The position numbers and the translations under genes are program-made. A stretch of 64,000 nucleotides of DNA. Source: Telopea speciosissima. Its lineage: Eukaryota > Streptophyta > Magnoliopsida > Proteales > Proteaceae. The DNA is taken from the NCBI RefSeq assembly GCF_018873765.1, contig NC_057924.1:3224001-3288000 (forward strand), in the 5' to 3' direction. The notes under the pieces are model-generated. The model ran no database searches. It had not been told where the DNA came from and saw only the letters and a program-made list of their open reading frames with translations. Every line of letters starts with the position of its first letter. The first letter of the stretch is position 1. Below are positions 46,353 through 57,700 of the stretch, piece by piece.

Positions 46353-48560
46353 TGCCCTGTACTGTTGACTGGTTAGTATAAACTCTACACATTTGCAGCT
46401 TCTCTTTGTGTTCCATTTCTATTTTCGATATCTAGTCCTTTGAGTAATGCATTGAACTATTGGTATGATTGGCTTGAAACCTGAAATCTAAATTTTACTT
46501 TTTGTGATCTGCTTCACTCTATTTTCAAATGAGCAGTTTCTATTCTTCAGTTAATATCGTCCTCAGTATTTTCAGACGAAGCAAATATAAGGTTGTTCTG
46601 TTTTGTGGTATAGTCGCTGCATTTGGTGTTATCCGTAATATCATCAGACTCTGGTATTGTCTATTCAAGTACCTATCACATGTTTTAGGTTAATGGCAGT
46701 AACTTGGTTGTGCCAATGAAATTGAATTGTCTGGTGTGATGCAAAGAGACGTTGCTGGATGTTCCTTGGGCGACTTTTATGCCTTGACATCCACCACATA
46801 TGAGGTATAGAATAGCAGTAGCAATAATATGAGATAGATGTGTTGAGAACTTGAGATCTCCTCCTCCCTAGTGTTAAGGTGTAAAATGACTTCCATATAG
46901 ACTTTTAAGTAACATCTTTTTCCTGTTAACATTCTTCATATGGGGAATAAGGAAGAGGCTGTCACTTGGTGCAATGGTTAAAGCTCAGGATGCCAGAGTG
47001 AAGGTGCAACGTTCAAGTTTGAGTATGGCCACTTTTTGCAAAAAATGCCAAAGGTCAGAGCCAACTCCAGTACATTATTGGAAAACTAGGTTTTTTGACT
47101 CGACTCGTCCGGTCAAAAACCTGGTGAGTCGACCTGGTCAGGCCGAGTCTTGTTTTTTCTGATTTTATATATATATATGCAATAAATTAGTAAATATAGA
47201 ATAAAAATACAGAAAAAAAAATAGGAAAATTACATATCAATGATTTAAGAATTTTTTCCAATGCAAACATGTTCAATAATAGATTCTAATCATTGATTAT
47301 TAATAGGGTTTCACAGTTTCACTTTTAATTGATGATAAAAGAAAAGAATATAATTGATAAGAGGGTAATTATGAAGAGACAATAAAGGGAAATTGATTTC
47401 CTTAATATTCAAGAGTCCACCGTATGGTTATATACAACTAATTACAAATCAGTTGAGAGATTCTCTCCCAAGATAAATAACTTCCTATAATAGGGAAGGG
47501 ATAAGAAGAAAGAATAAACATAGGATTAGGATTACAGTATTACAATTACACAATTCTAGGGAGAAGATTGAGGAGGAGATGAGGGATAAGAGCTGGATGT
47601 GATGGACGTGCGCTAATAATAATAGATTAAGAGGCACTTTGTTTGAGATGGTTAGGCCGTTAGGGTCTAGGGAATGGAGAAGGGTTTTTTGTAAAGTAGG
47701 GAATAGGGACGGTTTTGTTACTTTTTAGAGTCTTTTGTGTTTTTTTTTTTTTAAAAACCCAGACTCGGCAAAAAAACCGAATCAATGTGGAATAAGCCCG
47801 AGTCTTGTGTTTTTTTTTTTTAAAACAGAACGAGTCTTCAAGACTCATGACCAGGTTTTCCATTTTTTGACCCAACTCAGGAGAGTTTTTCTGGTCAAAA
47901 CCTGGTTTGCCAACAATGCTGTAGTACACCTCTCCTGGGACAAACGGGACTTTTGTTATTTGGCACTTGAGCAGTTGGGTAATGCCTATGCACTTTGGTT
48001 GTGTCTGCTTGTGCAGAACAGTCTATGGGCCTTGGATACAAGTTCTCACCTCCTAGGCTATGCTTTCACAGCTCTGGGCCATGCTTGATTGGTTTAAGGG
48101 TGTGTATTACATGGATTGAATTCAAAATTGGATCTTGATATCTGATGTTACTCAGATCTTTTTTGTTTTTGGTTGCTTGTTACTCTGGTTGAGGGTAGCT
48201 TATTTGATGCATGCATAAAGAGACACTCTAGTGTCCCACTTCACAATCCCTCCTATGTTGAAGGTAGAACCCTTTGTGACTTGGGATCTTCACATTGCCT
48301 TGTTCTGCATGTTGGCCAGCAATTTCTCAGGGTGAATTAGTATCAACTAGTGTCTGGAGTGGTATCATGTTCGGTTTCCTTTCAACTTTTGATGGATTAC
48401 CATTTCTGAAGATCTTGGGGATTTAATCTGATTTAATCTTGCAGACAACTTCAGCCAGTATTGGCTTTCCAGTGTGATCTCTAATCTGGAACTGATTGTA
48501 TTCTTTCTGGTGTTGCTTGCAGGTGTAAAGCGTCAATGCCAACTAGTCAGTTCTGACACT
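46353..48560 (+). other. SWIB downstream region; possible 3' UTR intron; decayed repeats
   Basis: Just after the stop, TTGACTG/GTTAGTATAA could be a donor (46372), and GTTGCTTGCAG/GTGTAAAG near 48523 an acceptor, which would make a 2.15 kb 3' UTR intron (inference only). The interval holds a SINE at 46955, GACTCG-type direct repeats near 47093-47122 and 47862-47905, and T-runs. No other gene recognised. Confidence 0.3.
46955..47065 (+). repeat. tRNA-derived SINE fragment, second family
   Basis: The head CACTTGGTGCAATGGTTAAA, a box-B-like ACGTTCAAGTTTGAGT and a downstream CACTTTTTGCAAAAAATGCC differ from the Au-like body of the other copies. The ends are not defined and no target duplication was found. 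Confidence 0.55.
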
Positions 48561-49686
48561 GTAGCAGAAACTTATTTAAAAGATACCATTTTGTTTTTTT
48601 GTGCTGTGGTTGGTTAGATGTTATGTTCTTCAGACTCATTTATGAGCAAGATGAAAGTGTATTCGGCCAATGGTGAAGAATATGTTGTAGTTAACTTAAC
48701 GCCATGGTTCTTGGATTCAGGTTTTCTTACTGAGAATGTCAGGGTACAGTTCCTTTATTACCTATTTCTAACCACCTAAAAGCTGGAAAAGAGAAGGTAA
48801 CAGGAAAACTTTTGGGGATTAATTAGAGCTTGATACTTACATCGACTGAATGTTTAGTATTGACTACATGATCATGTGTTATTGCCTGCAGAATTGTAGC
48901 AAATTTTTTTATCATAGAAACAAGGGCCAATACAGGTGATGTAAATTGTCAATACCCTTCACATTTTAGGATGCCTGTGTTGAAGCAATTTTTCATTGTA
49001 TGTCTTGTAGTACTGAGAGCTCATCACAGCTAAATATTTGTGATTTCACTACAAAAGAAGCTCGTTCATGGGTGATCGATGCTTACATCGACACTTAAAC
49101 CCACATGACATTACCACTTCACAAAACCTAGTTGATATGGTCCTAGAACAGCCAAACAGTAGTTCTCCAAGATTATATTTCAGACTCTTTGATTTGGAAT
49201 CCTAAGAAAAAGACAGCATCCTCTCCAAAATCACCTGGTATCACCATTGAGTTGTCAAGACGCATCACCAACCAGAGCTCAAGGATGATTTCAGGATGTG
49301 ATCTTGCACTTCTTTAATCCAAGGACATTAGTGATGGGCATAGGTATTTTTTCTTTTAAGCTGTCATCCACATTTCTATAATAGCAGGAAATTTTGAATA
49401 TAGTTCACTAGCGTCACCAATCCTTGAATGGAAGGTGAGTGTATGCAACTGAAGTGAACTAGTGTGTTTTTTGGATCTGAATGACCCCTATAAACTTGTA
49501 TTGGTCAAGTGATGCAAAGTATGCAAAGCCATAGGCTTTGAAAAAGAAATGCTAGCACAGTGCAGTTTTATGTACTGCAGATGGAACGAATTCTATATGA
49601 AAGTATGAGACGGAGCAAGATAAGGGATTGGATAGGCCAGAAAGCAAGAAATGCATACCAACTACCAAGCCAGGGCATGAGAAATG
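48561..49686. other. Intergenic stretch, no gene recognised
   Basis: Unique-looking AT-rich DNA. A short open piece near 49020-49098 (SSQLNICDFTTKEARSWVID) ends in a stop and matches nothing I recognise. Confidence 0.3.
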
Positions 49687-49878
49687 CAATCGGACTCCTC
49701 TACTTCCGCCTGTCCCTACTGCTGTGTGTGGGCGCCCTACACACAAGCAAAGTGGAATGTACTGCCTTACCCCTGCCCGAGTGCCTTGCCCGAGCAGGGG
49801 TAAGGTGGTACTTTCCACCGTGCTTGTGTGTGGGGCGCACGGCAGTACCGGGCAGGCGGAAGTAGAGGATTCGGATCC
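49687..49878. mobile_element. GC-rich foldback MITE, 192 bp, exact 9-bp duplication
   Basis: The left end ATCGGACTCCTCTACTTCCG and the right end, reverse-complemented ATCCGAATCCTCTACTTCCG, are inverted repeats. The arms extend through GCGCCCTACACACAAGCA and CCTTACCCCTGC to the centre. TGAGAAATG flanks it exactly at 49678-49686 and 49879-49887. It is much more GC-rich than its surroundings and has no ORF of its own. Confidence 0.88.
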
Positions 49879-49949
49879 TGAGAAATGACTACCATCCTAG
49901 CAAACATATTTTGGAAGGGTGGTGTCATCTTTTCTGTTATTACTTCTTT

Positions 49950-50225
49950 CAGTGTTCTTAATATTAGTATTGCATTGGTATCACAGGAGCCCTGTACTAA
50001 TATGGTACTGATATGGATCGATCAATACAGCCAAAAAGTGATTTTTTCAATAAAAAAGATGTTTTTTTTTTAATCTTGAACAGGCTTGATACAGCCAATT
50101 TGTACCAGTATCGGTGTCAACAGTCTTATACGGTACATGATACTGTGTTTTATTACCTTGACTTCAGTAGTGAACATAATTATCAAATACAGTACAAATC
50201 ACCGGCTACATTCATGGATTTTTAG
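49950..50225. repeat. TATCGGT/GATACA-type degenerate repeat patch
   Basis: ATATGGATCGATCAATACAG, GATACAGCCAATTTGTACCA and GTATCGGTGTCAACAG, in the style of the other patches. Non-coding. Confidence 0.45.
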
Positions 50226-50229
50226 ATTC

Positions 50230-51480
50230 AACTACCTTCCTTTGAGAGGTCCAATACTGCTCCCAATAGGTGTTCTCTCCTCCCTTAAAGGTTGGGTTGA
50301 GTTGACGCATCAGATAGTCTATGCAGGCTTGAAATGACTCCCTTCTCTTTCCTAGCAGTTGTTCCTACCTCTTCTATCATGTATTTCCACTCATCAAAGA
50401 GATTAAAACTTTGAACGGTATGAATTATACTCAAGGAAGAAGCTTGAATCATGAAATTCATGCTATTACTTGGGACATTTTCCATCAGGTTAATGTGTTT
50501 TTTTTCACCAAATAGACTGATGATTTGAAAGTTCGATCATTGTACGAGTGGGAGATGTTCCAGATATGTTACTTGTCAAATTTGGTGGCCTATTTCAACA
50601 GTATATAATCGCCAAACACGAGAATACAAGTTATAAAGTTATTTTGTTTATAGATAAAAGCTCTCTTAGTTGACCACGGAGGGTACACTAACACGCTCAC
50701 TTTCTATCTCTCCTCCTCGCATGAAATAACCTCTCTACCCAACATGTACGAAACTGTTTCATCGCTCCTCAATGCCGCTTGCTCAAAGAACCCTCTCCCT
50801 TGTTTTATATATCATTTCTCTTTGGTAATATATTAAAGTCTTCAAGCTAGAGGCGAAAAAAAATCCATATGGAGAAAGAATCTGAATTCTTCCTCCAAAT
50901 CATGAGTCCATAGCTGTTTATACTTCAAGTCTTTGTTTCATTCGATAGATATATTCAATATTACATAAGCCGATTTATTGATGCAAATTTTTCTAAGATT
51001 CATATCAATGGTATTAGATCAATCGATCTTCGATCCCAATCCTCACTTGAAAAGGACGACCTGTTGCAAAGATTTACTTGTCGTCTCACAAAGACTCTAG
51101 ATTAGAGATTAGAGTAGAATCGCTTAAAATGGACTACCTAATTCGGAGTGAACCGTCATGAATATCGATTCGTAAGCACAATAGTTTGTTAAGATATCAT
51201 GTTAAACATATAAGATTGATCCCACATCGATTGTGTAAAGAACTTAATGAGGTTCATTACAAATCTTTTCATAACATATCAAATGATTATCAAGCGGTTA
51301 CAACTCATTAATTGATTTCAACCCTTAGTGCACATCAAAACATATCTTATCGTACGTTAAGGGTTGAAATTAATTGATGAATTATAATGGCTGTAATTCT
51401 TCTTTTCTTCCGAGGGAAGCAAATGATGTGACTTCGGTTCTTGTACACTTCGTAACGTTCACATTCTACTGTTCATATCC
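50230..51480. other. NHX upstream region with a palindrome
   Basis: No gene recognised. An imperfect palindrome at about 51299-51400 (ATTAATTGATTTCAACCCTT against AAGGGTTGAAATTAATTGAT) could form a hairpin of about 45 bp arms. A weak LTR-like sequence (CCCACATCGATTG) near 51212 cannot be supported as an element. Confidence 0.4.
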
Positions 51481-51755
51481 TTGCAGGCTCTGTTCACGTA
51501 GCAGAGAAGTAATGTAGCTGAGAAACACTTGGCAACTCTAAAAACCACAAGGGCTTCGCACCCTCTCCTCTCCAAGTAATTCGCTCACTTCTCGGTGTCT
51601 CTCCCTTCTATCCTTCACATAATTTTCTTTTGGGTTTGGCGTTTGGTTGATTGGCTCCCTCTCCCTAGTCCCTAGGAGGATTTGTTTCAGCTTCCTTGCT
51701 TTCCTCTGTTTTGTATTTGTTGTGTTATGCGAAACCAGAGAAGCACTTTAAGGCA
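51480..51755 (+). promoter_or_regulatory. NHX 5' leader with overlapping upstream ORF
   Basis: CT-rich leader sequence. AAGTAATTC near 51575 and TTTGTTTCAG at 51681-51690 could bound a small 5' UTR intron (inference). An out-of-frame ATG at 51727 opens an ORF that runs past the NHX start to a stop at 51913-51915 in unspliced sequence. Its context (T at -3) is weak. The NHX ATG has G at -3. Confidence 0.45.
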
Positions 51756-54700
51756 ATGTGGTCTGGTGATCTCACTCAAAAACTTACCGATGATCACACC
51801 GACGTCGTCTCCATATCGGTCTTCGTTGCTGTGCTCTGTCTCTGCATCGTCGTTGGCCATTTGCTCGAGAAAAATCGATGGGTTAACGATTCTATTACTG
51901 CTATTTTGTTTGTAAGTCTTAGTTCTATAGATTAATCAAAGACCCAAACAATCAAGTTGGGATATTCCTCTCTACCCAAAGAAACAGTGATTTCGCATTT
52001 TTCTATAAAATTTCTTTCTGCAACCAAAAGCCTCGGAGAGTATCGTGATTTGTCGGACTCAATTCTGTTGATTTACTCTTAAAATTACATTATCATGTGA
52101 GCAGTTGTGGATGATCCTTTCCCATTCTCATGCAAGTAGCGAAGATATTGTTGGATATCTTTCTTTCTAATTTTTGGTCTATCATCAAACTCAGATATAT
52201 AGAATCCTATGTCAAGCTAGTTTCTAATGCTTTTATGTTGGTGCTTAGTGAAATTATACCTGTGTTTATTATAGCTATGCCATAGAGTAGTTAAGTTCAT
52301 CTGGACAGAAGCTGGAAATGGAAATTGGGACCTCAGTGTGTTCATCTTCTTAACGTCATACTCTTTTAATCTCCTTGACATATTCATGGGTCTGCTTCAC
52401 CTCTGTTCAAAATCCCAATAGATAGCCAATAAGGCTTCAAACAATATCTACTACATTCTCTGCATTTATATGGACCCAATCCGGAATGATATGTCTGCTC
52501 ATCTCAGATCATCTTCAACCTTTAAGTTAGGTGCAGGATCTTCATTTCTGGTTACTTGTCAAGTCTGTGTTGATTTCCTCTGGTTCGCATATGAGAGATA
52601 CTAGCACAGAAAAATAGGTTTCAATATTGCTTAACATAACTCGACTTGAGAGCTCCATTTTCTGTTCCTGAATCTCATCCTAGCTAATACAGAGCAGGAT
52701 CATGTGGGTGGATATAAGCACCTATTTGGTCTGTATCTTTTGAAATATTCAAATTCGTTTCTTGGAAGAGTATTGTTTGTGTTTAGGCTTTCCTGTTTAC
52801 TTGATAATGTGGGTGGATATAAAAGGCACCTATTTGGTCTGTATCTTTTGAAATATTCAAATTCGTTTTTTGGAAGAGTATTGTTTGTGTTTTAGGCTTT
52901 CCTCACTGTAGAAGTTCTTCAATGATCTATCTACCAAGACATCTCAAATTCTGAGAAGTTCTGATCACATTCTGATATTATATCAACCTATAGGGTGATT
53001 TTTTTATTTTCAGGTTCAGTTAGGCACCGATGTCTGATTAATCATGTAGAAGTCTGACCCAGTCAGGCCCCATAAACTGAGGAGAAATCTATTTTCTCTC
53101 CATTCCCTTTGTTTGTCCCTTCTATGCAGTCCTTAAAGATTGCATCCAACTCCAACAACCCTACGCATGATTTCTTAAATTCCCAAATTGAAATCCTTAT
53201 CAAGGTTCTCTGTTACTTGCCATGAAAAATTGGAAAGGAGAAGAGTATGATTCTATCCTCTTCAATCCAAGAACCTTTCTGTACCGTTTAGAATAATCTC
53301 TAGTTGTCTAAAATCCAAGTCGGTCATTACAAAATCTTAGTTGAGATTGTACATATACTAGCTTAAATCACCTATTCAATCAATCCCTGAATTTTCATAT
53401 ACTAAAGCCTTATAATGTTCCCAAATATTTTGATTGTTCACAAAAGTTGAAAAACAAATATCCTTGAGTGATGCATATCTTTACTCTGTTTCAACAATCC
53501 TAATTCTCAATGGAAAATTCAGGAGAAATTGTAATTTAAAACATACCCTTTGTAGTCCTGGTTCAATTTAGTATCAGACCTCTTGCTGTCAAGCATCATG
53601 ATACTACCAGAATTTTGAACTAACAAAAAATTTCCAAAAGAATAAATACATAATAACATCTGGAATCCATGGAAACCAGAAGATTCTTCATTCTATAACT
53701 ATACATTTAGGACATATTTTGATACTGGATCTTTCTAGTCGCCTGAGTTTATGTAGAAATCATGAAAATTTGAAATTATGTCGTGGAAACCAGGGGTGTA
53801 TTCCTTAAATAGTCTTGTTTGTTGGATCATATGCGCAAAACATTCCCAAAAGAATAAATACATAATAACACCTGGAATCCATGGAAACCAGAAGACTCTT
53901 CATTCTATAATTAAACATTTAAGACATATTTTGATACTGGGTCTTTCTAGTCGCCTGAGTTTATTTATACATCATGAAAATTTGAAATTATGTTCTGGAA
54001 ACCATGGGTGTATTCCTTAAATAGCCTTGTTTGTTGGATCATATGAGCAAAACATTTTCGTTATTGACTGAGCTGTCCTCATTGATTGCCATGCTCAAAA
54101 CCTGAAGGAAATTTTTGAGTTTACTGAAATTTTGTTTCCAATATTCTGGCAGATAGATTTTTGGGTTCGTATTTGGAGGATCACATGCTTATGCATATCT
54201 TATTTGATTATTTATGCACTCCATTTTCCATTTTAACTCAGGGATGCATTACTGGAACCATAATCTTACTTTGGAGCAAGGGTACAAAGTCTCACATCTT
54301 AAGATTTGATGAAGAATTATTCTTCATATATCTTCTTCCACCCATAATCTTCAATGCTGGGTATGTACAACATACTATGATATTGCATTTATAGACATGA
54401 GGAGAGCCGAAGTTTTTCTTGCTGAAAATGGTATGCTTATTTAAACTTGTCTGTCCACAGATTTCAGGTTAAGAAGAAGAAGTTCTTCCGTAACTTTTTA
54501 ACTATTATGCTGTTTGGAGTGGTTGGTGTTTTTATTTCTTCAGCCATCATTTCAACTGGTAATAATACTACTTAGCTCTCTGTGGATTCCATGAGAACTA
54601 GGAGGTTTATTCAATACTGTTATTGTTGCCACATCTCTCTCTCTCTCTCTCTTTCTTGGATTTTCTTCTAAACCATGACTTGATACTCTTGATCTAGGCA

Positions 54701-57700
54701 GCTGGTGGCTGTTTCCAAAAATCGGTTTGGCTGGCCTGCTTGCACGGGATTATCTCGGTGTGGCTTTAGTCCCTTCCTATCTTACTTGAGTATGTTATAT
54801 TGCATTCCAAAATTACCACTTCATAATTTATCTGATAAATAACTCTTCAATTGCCATTGATTTTTTTATTCGGATTCAGCAATTGGGACAATATTCTCAT
54901 CAACTGATACTGTCTGTACGCTACAGGTTGGGTAGCATCTTACTTTCCATTGGTTTCAAGTTTTATCTCATGATTTCAAGTTGCTTTCAATTCTGAATGT
55001 ACAATACTGTACTACATTCACATGCAGGTCTTGGATCAAGATGAGACTCCTCTACTTTATAGCCTAGTTTTTGGGGAAGGAGTGGTCAATGATGCAACAT
55101 CAGTTGTTCTCTTCAATGCAGTCCAGAAACTAGATGTTTCTACATTTGATGGTTGGGCAGCAGTTCATGTCTTCAGGGATTTCCTCTACCTATTTTTAAC
55201 AAGCACTGTTCTTGGAGTTGCTGTAAGTTCGGATTCTTCTTCTTCTCTCTCCTCTTTCTCTCCTCCCAAACCTTGCACACAGAGATACTGGTCTGTGATA
55301 TGCGTTTGATGTATGCTCCTGTAATGTTTGTGACCTCCCAAACTGTTACATGGATGTGCTGTTGGCAACATGCTCAATGAGTTAAACTCTCTCAATTTGG
55401 GCCATCCTTTTTGGCAATAACAGTCCAAAATAAGATCTCAAATGCAAATTGATGCCCTTTTTCCTAGGATTTTGAACATCAACTTATTCCTTTCTTTGTA
55501 ACTTTTTAGAAGCTAACTTCTAATGAGCATTCTCAGTTGATGCATCTTGGGTCCTAGCCTACCCCATTTATGGCCTGACATTTGAATGCAAGGTTCTATG
55601 ACCATATCTGCAACTTGTGTGGTTTGCTCATGAGAGTTTAGTAGTGTGCACTTCTGTATACACTTTTGTCTATATGATTTTTCATTTTTGAGGGGCAGAG
55701 CCAAGGGGTGATTGCCCTTCTGAAATTCTTGGATTTAATGTATGGTACATGTGATATGAAGGGAGGAGACTGTGGATGCTATGTGGACATGAGTTCCCCA
55801 CCCCTCCCAAAAAATTGCATCAGTATTTTATGTATCTTGTGTATTAGATTTAGCCAAAAGAAAGGATATATGTCTTACGTATATTGTATTATTATATATA
55901 GCATAATACAACATAGTAACTGTAGTATGATATATATCAATGGAAAAGGTCTTTTACACCACCACCTGAAAATGCATCTCAAGACAAGAGGCTATTGGGA
56001 GACTACTTCTATCATATGATGAGCTGATCTGATAATTGGGTTGCCTGAAATGTCAAGTTTTGTGGCTCATTTCAACCATATGACCCACCATGTATTGAAC
56101 TTTTCTCCTAGTAATTTTAGTCATTAAACTAGAGAGGGCTGATCTAGCCATTTTGAAAATAGATTAGGGACCACATGGATTGCTCATGCATCAAATCTTT
56201 AAGGGCATGCTCAATCAGATGTGTACAATGTACTGAACCTTCTCTCTCTGTGGTAGAAAAGAGAGCAACTAGAAAGAAAAACAACTACATCGTAGCAGCC
56301 ACGCCAATTACCCTGAACCTCATATTGTTGCTCCTCCCAAATGCTGACCAAAATTGACTTAAGGGTTGTGCCATATGGTGTAGTCTTTTGTGCTTAAAAT
56401 TACCAAGTGAGTAGAGGATGATGTCAGCAGCATGTCCACAAAGTTTGAGTTTCAATGAATTTCCATCTTGCAAATAACGGTTCTGCAGGATGTTGTGTAG
56501 CGATTCATCTGACTCTACAATGTTCACCAAATAACATTATCCAGGTCTGTAAAATATATTTTGCCTTTGGGGGGGGGGGGGGGGGTTACCCAGTGCACGA
56601 GGCTCCCTCCACTGTGGGGGCTGGGGAGGGTTATAATGTAAGCAACCTTACCCCTTCTTTCGCAAAAAGACTGTTTCCAGACTCGAACACGTGACCACTT
56701 GGTCACAAGGGAGCAACCTGACGTAAAATATATTTAGCCTAATAGGACATAAATAAGGGTACACTTTAGGTAGCTGTTGTACTGATTCATACTGTACAAG
56801 ATAGTTCTTTTATATTTACAAATCATATCATTCAACGTAATATGTTATTTTTCTTGATTCAAAGGACAAAATGCTCCATCCATGAGATCTTTTAGATGAA
56901 AAATTACGATATTGGATGTGCCTAACAACAAACGTATCTCTTTGGAAGACGGATTATTCCAACAAAAATCTTTAACAAGAAACTCCTAGGTGGCATTAGG
57001 TGTTATTTGGTGCCTATATCTTATGAAAATAAAATATTATGGTACTATATTTGATAGGGCTAGAGCCAGAACTTTGCCTCCTTGCTCCATCCATAGTGGG
57101 TGGAATTTTGCTGCCTCTGAAGCTTGCCATTATAATTCTCCCTTATGGTTGCTTTTAAGCCTCATTTATAAGGTAGGCCAGAAACTACAATGAGTTTAAT
57201 GACAGCATGAAGGTTCCATATCCATAGTGCTATTATTTTCATGATAAGAACCTATGGAAGGCCACTCCTAGAATTTTTTTTTATTACATGCAATTGTAGA
57301 ACTGACTGAAATGTCCATTTGGAAATCATCTTATTTTCATCATTGTTATCTGGCTTCTCTGATTATTATGTATTTGATTTTGGGCACATACAAAGAGACC
57401 TACATTAATACCAAGTAACACAAATTGGAAGTGACCATTCAAATGGGGAAGGATCTTCCGCTAGTTATTTTTTCTCTGTATTTCTGCATCATTGTTGACT
57501 TGTTTGTTATGTTCTTGTAGGCTGGCTTAGTGACTGCATATGCCATTAAATCCTTATACTTTGGCAGGTAAGTGATTTATCTAAAGGGCTTTCACCCTGG
57601 AAAGCAATTTATTTATCTTTCTGTTACTACAACTACCAATTGTCATATTATGTCAAACACCTCCCAAATTTATAATGTATATTTATTGCAGGCATTCAAC

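Noticed and set aside
51000-51260. LTR- or TRIM-like signals upstream of NHX
   Set aside because: Only isolated motifs (CCCACATCG, TGGTATTAGATC). No paired repeats or target duplication.
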